12,243 nt of DNA from Pseudomonadota bacterium (lineage in GTDB: Bacteria; Pseudomonadota; Gammaproteobacteria; Burkholderiales; Thiobacillaceae). The first letter of the stretch is position 1. Each line of letters opens with the position of its first letter. Below, piece by piece: positions 6,978 through 12,243 of the stretch. The DNA is taken from positions 1-12,243 of the forward strand of contig JAJZRT010000046.1 in NCBI GenBank assembly GCA_021802595.1, read 5' to 3'. Below the pieces are notes generated by a model. That model was given only the letters and a program-made list of their open reading frames with translations, was not told the origin of the DNA and ran no database searches. The position numbers and the translations under genes were made by a program.

Positions 6978-8510
6978 TCAGACATTGCGGATGTCGCTTC
7001 CGTGATGCGCCTCATTGCGCCAGTCGCGTTGATCGAGACCCGTAGCCGCCAGGGCAGCAGCCCGGAAAATCGCACGCGCCTTGTTCATTGTCTCGTGCCA
7101 TTCATTGCGCGCCACTGAATCGGCGACAATTCCCGCTCCGGCCTGGATGTGGAGCTTGCCATTGGCGATCACTGCGGTGCGGATCGCAATGGCTGTATCC
7201 ATGGCTCCGTTCCAGCCGATATAGCCGATGGCTCCGGAATAGATACCACGCTTGACCGGCTCGAGTTCATCGATGATCTCCATCGCACGCACCTTGGGGG
7301 CACCGCTCACCGTCCCTGCGGGAAACGTCGCCCGCAGTACATCGATGGCATCAAGACCGTGCCTCAGCTCTCCGGTAATGTTGGATACTATGTGCATGAC
7401 GTGCGAATAGCGTTCGATCATCATCTTGTCGGTGACCTTCACGCTGCCGATGCGTGCCACGCGCCCGACATCGTTGCGCCCGAGATCGATAAGCATGAGA
7501 TGCTCGGCGAGCTCCTTGGGATCGGACAGCAGTTCGTGCTCCAGCGCCCGATCCTCCTGTTCGTCTCGACCGCGCGGTCGAGTGCCGGCGATGGGCCGCA
7601 GCGTCACACTGCCGTCCTCCAGACGCACCAGAATCTCAGGCGATGACCCAACCACGTGGATGTCGCCCAAGTCCATGTAGTACATGTACGGCGAAGGATT
7701 GAGAGTGCGCAGCGCCCGGTAGAGATCGAGTGGCGGATGTTCGAACGGAACCGACAGTCGCTGGGACAGAACTACCTGCATGATGTCTCCGGCGCGGATG
7801 TAATCCTTCGACTTTTCCACCGCCGCCTCGAATCCCGATTGAGTGAATCCCGAAACGAAATCCTCTTCCCGCAACGGTACGTCCGACACCCCGCGACGCG
7901 GCAGCGGCAGACCGTCATGCAAACGGCCGACCAGTTCGTCCAGACGGCGCGCTCCCTTGTCGTATGCATGCTCGGCCGCAGGATCGACATGGATCACGGC
8001 ATACAGCTTGCCGGCGAGGTTGTCGAACACGACCACTTCGTCGGAGACCATCAGAAGGATATCCGGCCCCCCGATCTCGTCCGGCTTCCCGCTGCTTCCC
8101 AGCACCGGTTCGATCAGGCGGACCGTGTCGTAGCCGAAACAGCCGACCAGCCCGCCGGTGAACCGGGGAAGACCCGGCAGCGGCGGCACCGAATAGCGCG
8201 TGCGGATGCCGCGAATATAGTCCAGCGGGTCAACGACGGTGTTGCGCTCGATGATCTCGCCGTCGCTCTCGATGCTGACATCGTTGCCGAAGGCCCGTAT
8301 CACAGTGCGGCACGGCAGTCCGATAATCGAGTACCGTCCCCACTTCTCGCCGCCATGGACCGACTCGAACAGATAGCTGTAGCGGCCGCGGGCAAGCTTG
8401 AGATAGGTACTCAGGGGAGTGTCAAGGTCCGCCAGGACCTCGCGCATCAGCGGGATGCGGTTTGCACCCCGGACAGCGTAACGGTCAAACTCGAATTTGC
8501 TGAGCAGCAT
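6978..8510 (-). CDS. trpE: Anthranilate synthase component I
   Basis: TrpE converts chorismate to anthranilate with ammonia from TrpG, the committed step of tryptophan synthesis. The 510-residue protein has an N-terminal domain with YLFES (46-50), equivalent to the LLES element that forms the tryptophan feedback site, so allosteric inhibition is expected. The C-terminal chorismate-binding domain contains [18 protein letters not shown] (304-314), [12 protein letters not shown] (340-351), [20 protein letters not shown] (396-415), [10 protein letters not shown] and [11 protein letters not shown]. It is not fused to TrpG. The ATG is supported by a GGTGG Shine-Dalgarno 6 nt upstream that falls inside an inverted repeat (see leader). 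It follows gph by 129 bp on the same strand. Confidence 0.97.
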   Translation of the reverse strand: MLLSKFEFDRYAVRGANRIPLMREVLADLDTPLSTYLKLARGRYSYLFESVHGGEKWGRYSIIGLPCRTVIRAFGNDVSIESDGEIIERNTVVDPLDYIRGIRTRYSVPPLPGLPRFTGGLVGCFGYDTVRLIEPVLGSSGKPDEIGGPDILLMVSDEVVVFDNLAGKLYAVIHVDPAAEHAYDKGARRLDELVGRLHDGLPLPRRGVSDVPLREEDFVSGFTQSGFEAAVEKSKDYIRAGDIMQVVLSQRLSVPFEHPPLDLYRALRTLNPSPYMYYMDLGDIHVVGSSPEILVRLEDGSVTLRPIAGTRPRGRDEQEDRALEHELLSDPKELAEHLMLIDLGRNDVGRVARIGSVKVTDKMMIERYSHVMHIVSNITGELRHGLDAIDVLRATFPAGTVSGAPKVRAMEIIDELEPVKRGIYSGAIGYIGWNGAMDTAIAIRTAVIANGKLHIQAGAGIVADSVARNEWHETMNKARAIFRAAALAATGLDQRDWRNEAHHGSDIRNV

Positions 8511-8604
8511 GGTTCACCACCGGATCACAGGAACAAAGACGACGCACTGGCACAACGGAACGCCTGTACCATCGTTCCGGCAGCTGCATCCACTTCTCTG
8601 TCAT
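8485..8604 (-). CDS. Possible trpE leader peptide ORF with two Trp codons
   Basis: A 39-codon frame begins with ATG at 8604 and reads [19 protein letters not shown] onward, ending at a TGA inside trpE, so it overlaps the first 26 bases of trpE out of frame. Trp codons are 5 and 12; codon 12 lies at the loop of the internal hairpin. No good Shine-Dalgarno precedes it. Unlike trpL of enterobacteria the Trp codons are not adjacent, so it may be a chance frame. If translated it could couple ribosome movement to opening of the trpE start site. Confidence 0.22.
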   Translation of the reverse strand: MTEKWMQLPERWYRRSVVPVRRLCSCDPVVNHAAQQIRV

Positions 8605-8629
8605 GCGTGATATGGCCAAATCCGGTGGT
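8516..8629 (-). promoter_or_regulatory. trpE leader: 10-bp inverted repeat covering the trpE Shine-Dalgarno
   Basis: In the minus-strand transcript ACCACCGGAT (8629-8620), ten bases after the gph stop, is perfectly complementary to ATCCGGTGGT (8525-8516). The second arm contains the GGTGG ribosome binding site of trpE. Pairing would enclose about 94 nt and could hide the trpE start. Inside is a 7-bp hairpin, CGGAACG (8579-8573) with CGTTCCG (8562-8556), loop 10 nt. No T-run follows either structure, so this is not a classical transcription attenuator. Control of trpE translation is the inference. Confidence 0.45.
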
Positions 8630-8639
8630 CGCGCACCCT

Positions 8640-9353
8640 TTACGGGCGCCGCCTCAGGTAGTGGGGTAACTCTGCTAGCGAGTCGATGACTGCGTCCGGC
8701 CCGGACTCGCGTATGTCTTGCCCGTGATTATACCCATACGCAACACAAATAACAGGCATCTGCGCGGCACGTGCCGCCTGCACGTCGCTTCGCGAGTCAC
8801 CTACCAGAACGCCCTGCTCGCAGCGAATGCCGAAGTGGGCACAGGCGTGCTGCAGAGGCAGCGGATCGGGTTTCTTGCGCAACAGGCTGTCTCCGCTCAG
8901 AACGAGCCCGAAATACTCCCGCAACCGCAGATCGCGCAGCAGTGGATCGGTAAACACCTGCGCCTTGTTGGTGATGCAGGCGAGATCGAACCCCATTTTC
9001 TTAAGCTGATCGAGCCCTTCAACCACACCCGGAAATGGTCGGCTCTGCTGTGATACGCAGGCGGCGTAATGCTTCTGGTAAAGCGCGTAGGCCTTCTCGA
9101 ACAGAACCGGATCCGGCTCGGCTTCCATTTCCCCGGTCAGCGCCCGTTTCACTAAACGCGGCACGCCGTTTCCGATCCAGGACTCCACGGCAGCCATGTC
9201 GTGCACGGGCAGGCCGAGTTCGGCAAGCATGCGGTTCGCCGCCGTTGCCAGATCCGGCGCGGTATGAACCAGGGTCCCGTCGAGGTCGATCATCACCATG
9301 CTGACTTCGAGAGGGAACTGTGCGCCTTCCGGACGCGGGTAGGTGGAGTTCAT
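8640..9353 (-). CDS. gph: Phosphoglycolate phosphatase (HAD superfamily)
   Basis: Gph removes phosphate from 2-phosphoglycolate, a by-product of DNA repair and, in autotrophs, of Rubisco oxygenation. The 237-residue HAD hydrolase shows motif I DLDGTL with nucleophile Asp23 and acid-base Asp25, a helical cap (about 35-105), motif II ITNK (Thr128), motif III RKKPDP with Lys160-161, and motif [14 protein letters not shown] (Asp186, Asp190). [14 protein letters not shown] in the cap is typical of Gph. The first ATG overlaps the rpe stop (ATGA), implying translational coupling; it leaves about 18 residues before motif I, compatible with other Gph proteins, though Met19 is an alternative start. The order rpe-gph-trpE is a known gammaproteobacterial arrangement. 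Confidence 0.93.
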   Translation of the reverse strand: MNSTYPRPEGAQFPLEVSMVMIDLDGTLVHTAPDLATAANRMLAELGLPVHDMAAVESWIGNGVPRLVKRALTGEMEAEPDPVLFEKAYALYQKHYAACVSQQSRPFPGVVEGLDQLKKMGFDLACITNKAQVFTDPLLRDLRLREYFGLVLSGDSLLRKKPDPLPLQHACAHFGIRCEQGVLVGDSRSDVQAARAAQMPVICVAYGYNHGQDIRESGPDAVIDSLAELPHYLRRRP

Positions 9354-10021
9354 TTCGCCTTGGCCAGCTCTGCGCGCATCTTTGCGATGGTCGCCTTGTA
9401 GTCGGGGGTGCTGAATATGGCCGAACCGGCAACAAAGGTGTCGGCGCCCGCTGCGGCAATTTCGCGGATATTGTCGACTTTCACCCCTCCGTCTATTTCT
9501 AGACGGATGCTGCGGCCGCTGTCGTCAATGATGCGCCGCGCTTCCCGCAGTTTTCCCAGGCTGGAATGGATGAAGCTCTGGCCGCCGAATCCCGGATTGA
9601 CCGACATCAACAGCACCATATCGATTTTGTCGAGGACATACTTGAGGTAATCGAGCGGTGTCGCCGGGTTGAACACGAGACCGGACTTGCAGCCCGAATC
9701 CCGCACCAGCTGCAGCGAGCGGTCGATATGTTCGGTGCCTTCCGGATGAAAGGTGATGTAGGTGGCGCCGGCTTTGGCAAAATCCGGGATGATACGATCG
9801 ACCGGCTTGACCATCAGATGAACATCGATGTCGGCCTTGACCCCGTGCTTGCGCAGCGCCTCGCATACCAGCGGCCCGATCGTCAGGTTGGGCACATAGT
9901 GGTTGTCCATGACGTCAAAATGGACAATATCGGCACCGGCTGCCAACACCGTGGTAACTTCTTCGCCGAGCCGGGCGAAGTCCGCCGACAGGATCGACGG
10001 GGCAATCTTGTAATCAAGCAT
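9350..10021 (-). CDS. rpe: Ribulose-phosphate 3-epimerase
   Basis: Rpe interconverts ribulose-5-phosphate and xylulose-5-phosphate in the pentose phosphate or Calvin cycle. The 223-residue TIM barrel carries APSILSADF (7-15), the metal ligands VHFDVMD (His34, Asp36), DVHLMV (His68) and EIDGGV (Asp177), and the phosphate-binding [12 protein letters not shown] loop and VAGSAIF. Length and start are normal; TGAGGA lies 7-8 nt before the ATG. It is the first gene of the leftward unit and its stop overlaps the gph start by 4 bp. Confidence 0.96.
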   Translation of the reverse strand: MLDYKIAPSILSADFARLGEEVTTVLAAGADIVHFDVMDNHYVPNLTIGPLVCEALRKHGVKADIDVHLMVKPVDRIIPDFAKAGATYITFHPEGTEHIDRSLQLVRDSGCKSGLVFNPATPLDYLKYVLDKIDMVLLMSVNPGFGGQSFIHSSLGKLREARRIIDDSGRSIRLEIDGGVKVDNIREIAAAGADTFVAGSAIFSTPDYKATIAKMRAELAKAK

Positions 10022-10049
10022 GGGTTTTCCTCAGTCCTGCTGTCAGTGG

Positions 10050-10068
10050 ACGACCGCAAGCGGGTCGT
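10050..10068 (-). other. Small hairpin in the rpe 5' leader
   Basis: ACGAC-CGC and GCG-GGTCGT pair around an AA loop with one bulged G. It would sit in the leader of the transcript from the candidate rpe promoter, about 28 nt before the rpe start. No T-run follows on either side, so it is not an evident terminator. Confidence 0.35.
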
Positions 10069-10087
10069 GTGCTGCCCAAAAACGGCG

Positions 10088-10116
10088 ACTTTACCGGATC
10101 GCGCGAAAGTTTTCAG
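10088..10116 (-). promoter_or_regulatory. Candidate promoter for rpe-gph
   Basis: On the minus strand CTGAAA (10116-10111) and TAAAGT (10093-10088) are 17 bp apart, each matching four of six consensus positions of sigma70 hexamers. The expected transcript would begin near 10081, giving a leader of about 60 nt. Confidence 0.35.
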
Positions 10117-10256
10117 CCTGTGGACACCCTCGGTGCCCCCTGCATCCTACACATGGCCAGCCGAATCGGGATGGGTTTCCCGGAGCCCCGGCATGGTTAT
10201 TGCAAAGATACTGGCAAAACCACTCAATTGTTTTGGGGCGGTCGACAACAAGGCAT

Positions 10257-10289
10257 CGGCGACAGCCTTAGGCAGTCGCCGCAACTGCC
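10257..10289 (+). other. Two mutually exclusive hairpins upstream of the membrane protein-GGDEF operon
   Basis: Hairpin A pairs CGGCGAC (10257-10263) with GTCGCCG (10275-10281) and has an inner GCC-TTA-GGC stem. Hairpin B pairs GGCAGT (10271-10276) with ACTGCC (10284-10289). They share bases, so only one can form. They are 53 bp before the downstream start codon. The rest of the 320-bp divergent spacer (10022-10341) holds an AT-richer patch at about 10198-10235 with CAAAAC and GTTTTG inverted, where a plus-strand promoter might lie, and no credible gene. No known riboswitch class was recognised. Confidence 0.35.
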
Positions 10290-10341
10290 GCACCGGGGCC
10301 CCACGCCAAATCGGCGCGGCGTCCTGCGGGGATGGGGTTTC

Positions 10342-10737
10342 ATGACTGAACGCACTTTTCGTATCGTCTTCGCATCGGTTTTGCTGATCGCGCTGTATTT
10401 CGACTTGCATTATGTCGTTTACGGTCTGATCGCACTGTCCGTTTTCCAGGGCATGACACCATGGCGCATCTCCGGTCTCACGATGCACCTGCGGTCCGGC
10501 GCGCGTCCGCATTCCGCAGACATACTCCGTGAGGCCGCGCCGGGCGCGGCCAGGCTCGATTTCGAGGCGGAACGGGCATTGTCTTTGCTTACGGCGGCAG
10601 TCCTTGCCCTGGGTAGCATCCTGTTTGCCAGGCAGCTGTGGTTTTTGCCGTGGTTCATCGGCTTCGCATTTTTCGGAGCCGGACTGAGCGGAATCTGTCC
10701 CATGGTCATGTGTTTCAGGTGGGTCGGGCTGAAATGA
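10342..10737 (+). CDS. Small integral membrane protein, DUF2892-like
   Basis: A 131-residue protein with four likely membrane spans, about 7-20, 23-38, 79-96 and 100-118, and a polar loop (47-78) rich in Arg and Ala. The segment FFGAGLSGICPMVMC (110-124) matches the conserved end of DUF2892 (YgaP-type) membrane domains, and FQGMTPWRISGL (35-46) at the end of the first pair of spans looks like a diverged second copy, so the protein may be two DUF2892 halves in tandem. The ATG at 10342 is chosen because a strong purine tract GGGGATGGGG precedes it; the frame is open further upstream to 10069, but that extension is polar, Arg/Gly/Pro-rich and unconvincing. Its stop overlaps the next start (ATGA), so it is coupled to the GGDEF protein. 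Function unknown. Confidence 0.75.
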   Translation: MTERTFRIVFASVLLIALYFDLHYVVYGLIALSVFQGMTPWRISGLTMHLRSGARPHSADILREAAPGAARLDFEAERALSLLTAAVLALGSILFARQLWFLPWFIGFAFFGAGLSGICPMVMCFRWVGLK

Positions 10738-12243
10738 CTGATTTCGACCACCTGGCCGCCATCTCCCACGGTGTCCGGGGCTCGACACTGTCCATGAAGA
10801 TCATGGGCATTGTTTTCTGGGGCATGATCCTCGTGGGCATCTCGATTTCGCTGGTGCTGCTGCATGACCAGGAACGGAACATGGTCTTCCGCGATCAGGC
10901 GCATGCCGATCGCTTTGCCTATGCCCTGCAGCAATATCTGATTCGTCAACCCCGCCTCCCAACGGCACAACTGCAGATCGTGGCGCAGCAGCTGCGGCGT
11001 GAAAACGGCATTGCCGGTGCCAGCATCCACATCGGCACCGAATCGGTGCAAACCGGGGACACCGGTACCGGACTGACCGTGCTGCCGCGCTTGATTCGAT
11101 ATGCTAGCGGACACGGTGCGAACCGGACGGAAAGCGCCTTTGCCACAATATACGAACCGCCGGTCGCCGGCGCGGTGGCCACAGCACGGCGGCGAATACT
11201 GATCTTCATGGGAGCGATCATTCTGGCATTCGGTCTGGTGCTGCAGTGGGTGCTGAGGCGCTTTCTGTCACGGCCATTCGAGCGCATGGTCGCGGCTGCC
11301 CATGCCTTTGGAAGTGGCGAGACCTCGATTCGGTTCGACGAGATGCGCGACGACGAGTTCGGATTCCTGTCCGGCTTCATAAACCGGGCGCTCGACTTCA
11401 GCGCATCCCAGCAACAGGCATTGCGCGAAGCGCTGGCAGACGTACAGCGATCCGAGTCGGCGCTTTTCGCAGAAAAGGAGCGTGCCGAGGTGACCCTGCA
11501 TTCCATCGGCGATGCGGTAATTACGACTGACAGGCACGCGGTGGTGGAGTACATGAACCCGGTGGCGGAATCCCTGACCGGCCTGAATCTGTCAGACGCC
11601 ACCGGACAGCCACTAGGCGATGTGCTGAAGCTGATCGACGAGGAGACGCGCAGTCCCATTGAGGGGCCGGTGGAACGATGCCTGCGCGAAGACGCCATGG
11701 TCGGTCTCATGGATCACGTGATCATGCTGTGCCCCGACGGGCGGGAACTGGACATCGCTCCGTCGGCTGCGCCCATCCACAACCGCAATGGCGATCGGGT
11801 TGGCGCGATCATGGTGTTTCACGACGTCGGGCACGTACGCCGCATGGCGCGCCAGCTATCCTACCAGGCAACCCACGATGCGCTTACCGGACTGTTCAAT
11901 CGCCGCGAATTCGAAAGGCAACTGCAGATCACCCTGGACGAGGTAAAGCTTCAAGAACGGGGCCATGCCCTGTGCTTTCTCGATATGGACCAGTTCAAGG
12001 TTGTCAACGACACCTGCGGACACGCCGCGGGTGACGAACTGCTGCGCCGGATCAGCACGACTCTGCGCGACGGTACGCGCGAATCCGACGTGATCGCGCG
12101 GCTCGGCGGCGACGAGTTCGGAATATTGCTCAGACACTGCGATCTGGATCTTGCAATGCGCATTGCCGAAGATCTGTTGCGCAGCGCTCATGCCCTGCGC
12201 TTCACCTGGCAGGACCACAGTTTTGATGTCGGAGTCAGCATCG
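10734..12243 (+). CDS. Membrane-anchored HAMP-PAS-GGDEF signalling protein (3' end outside window)
   Basis: The frame starts at an ATG overlapping the preceding stop and stays open to the window edge (503 codons). Order of parts: membrane span 1 (about 22-43), a periplasmic region of about 110 residues (44-154) with no domain I recognise, span 2 (155-174), a HAMP-like linker containing RPFERMVAAAHAFGSG and DEFGFLSGFINRAL, a short coiled-coil region, a PAS domain from about 250 to 365 (HSIGDAVITTDRHAVVEYMN), then a GGDEF domain from about 377. THDALTGLFNRREFE, DMDQFKVVND and RLGGDEFGILL (catalytic GGDEF at 458-462) are intact, so synthesis of cyclic di-GMP is predicted. RESD at 449-452, five residues before GGDEF, is a complete inhibitory I-site. 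An EAL domain may follow beyond the window, as the surrounding sequence resembles PAS-GGDEF-EAL hybrids; net activity is therefore uncertain. Confidence 0.92.
   Translation, partial: MTDFDHLAAISHGVRGSTLSMKIMGIVFWGMILVGISISLVLLHDQERNMVFRDQAHADRFAYALQQYLIRQPRLPTAQLQIVAQQLRRENGIAGASIHIGTESVQTGDTGTGLTVLPRLIRYASGHGANRTESAFATIYEPPVAGAVATARRRILIFMGAIILAFGLVLQWVLRRFLSRPFERMVAAAHAFGSGETSIRFDEMRDDEFGFLSGFINRALDFSASQQQALREALADVQRSESALFAEKERAEVTLHSIGDAVITTDRHAVVEYMNPVAESLTGLNLSDATGQPLGDVLKLIDEETRSPIEGPVERCLREDAMVGLMDHVIMLCPDGRELDIAPSAAPIHNRNGDRVGAIMVFHDVGHVRRMARQLSYQATHDALTGLFNRREFERQLQITLDEVKLQERGHALCFLDMDQFKVVNDTCGHAAGDELLRRISTTLRDGTRESDVIARLGGDEFGILLRHCDLDLAMRIAEDLLRSAHALRFTWQDHSFDVGVSI

Noticed and set aside
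8556..8579. Classical trp attenuator terminator
   Set aside because: The hairpin lacks a following T-run and the Trp codons in the nearby ORF are not adjacent.
7656..8669. 337-codon plus-strand open frame antisense to trpE
   Set aside because: It mirrors trpE, whose domain motifs are intact along the whole length; the product is His/Arg/Gln-rich with no recognisable domain, as expected of an antisense frame in GC-rich DNA.
10198..10300. Cyclic di-GMP (GEMM) riboswitch before the GGDEF operon
   Set aside because: GCAAA and GGCAAAACC fragments are present, but the ordered GEMM core and tetraloop-receptor elements could not be laid out.
10069..10341. Upstream extension of the DUF2892-like protein
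   Set aside because: The extension is low in hydrophobic residues and Arg/Gly/Pro-rich, while a strong ribosome binding site precedes the ATG at 10342.
9566..10345. 259-codon plus-strand frame antisense to rpe, running into the divergent spacer
   Set aside because: The rpe protein is complete with all metal ligands, and the antisense product has no family features.
10946..11710. 254-codon minus-strand frame opposite the GGDEF protein
   Set aside because: Ser/Arg-rich composition typical of a complement of coding DNA; the plus strand encodes clear HAMP and PAS sequence here.

Overview
The window looks like chromosomal DNA from a GC-rich (about 60% by eye) proteobacterium, most likely a gammaproteobacterium. 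The evidence is the minus-strand order rpe-gph-trpE-trpG-trpD-trpC followed by an OsmC-family gene, an arrangement I know from gammaproteobacterial tryptophan loci. No RNA gene, CRISPR array, complete insertion sequence or replication origin was seen.

Right to left on the minus strand: rpe (ribulose-5-phosphate epimerase) and gph (phosphoglycolate phosphatase) overlap by 4 bp. A 129-bp leader then precedes trpE. trpE is separated from trpG by a conspicuously AT-rich TylF-like methyltransferase gene plus a repeat-bearing spacer, probably an insertion into an ancestral trpE-trpG pair. trpG, trpD and trpC follow with short gaps, then osmC-like and VOC (glyoxalase-fold) genes. trpF, trpB and trpA are not in the window.

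At the left is a second minus-strand unit with its own candidate promoter: an acyl carrier protein gene, a previously overlooked 51-codon hydrophobic small ORF fitted exactly into the gap, a second acyl carrier protein, a chorismatase of the FkbO/Hyg5/XanB2 family, and the first codons of another gene at the edge. Paired ACPs plus a 3-hydroxybenzoate-type chorismatase suggest the edge of an aryl-polyene/xanthomonadin-like pigment cluster. It sits beside the trp genes, so two chorismate-consuming branches (anthranilate and probably hydroxybenzoate) are neighbours.

At the right, divergent from rpe, a small DUF2892-like membrane protein overlaps by ATGA with a membrane-anchored HAMP-PAS-GGDEF protein that runs off the window end. 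The 320-bp divergent spacer has a candidate rpe promoter and two mutually exclusive hairpins upstream of the plus-strand operon.

The best regulatory lead is the trpE leader: a perfect 10-bp inverted repeat buries the trpE Shine-Dalgarno sequence and encloses a smaller hairpin and a short ORF with two Trp codons that runs into trpE. No known riboswitch or classical trp terminator-attenuator was recognised there.
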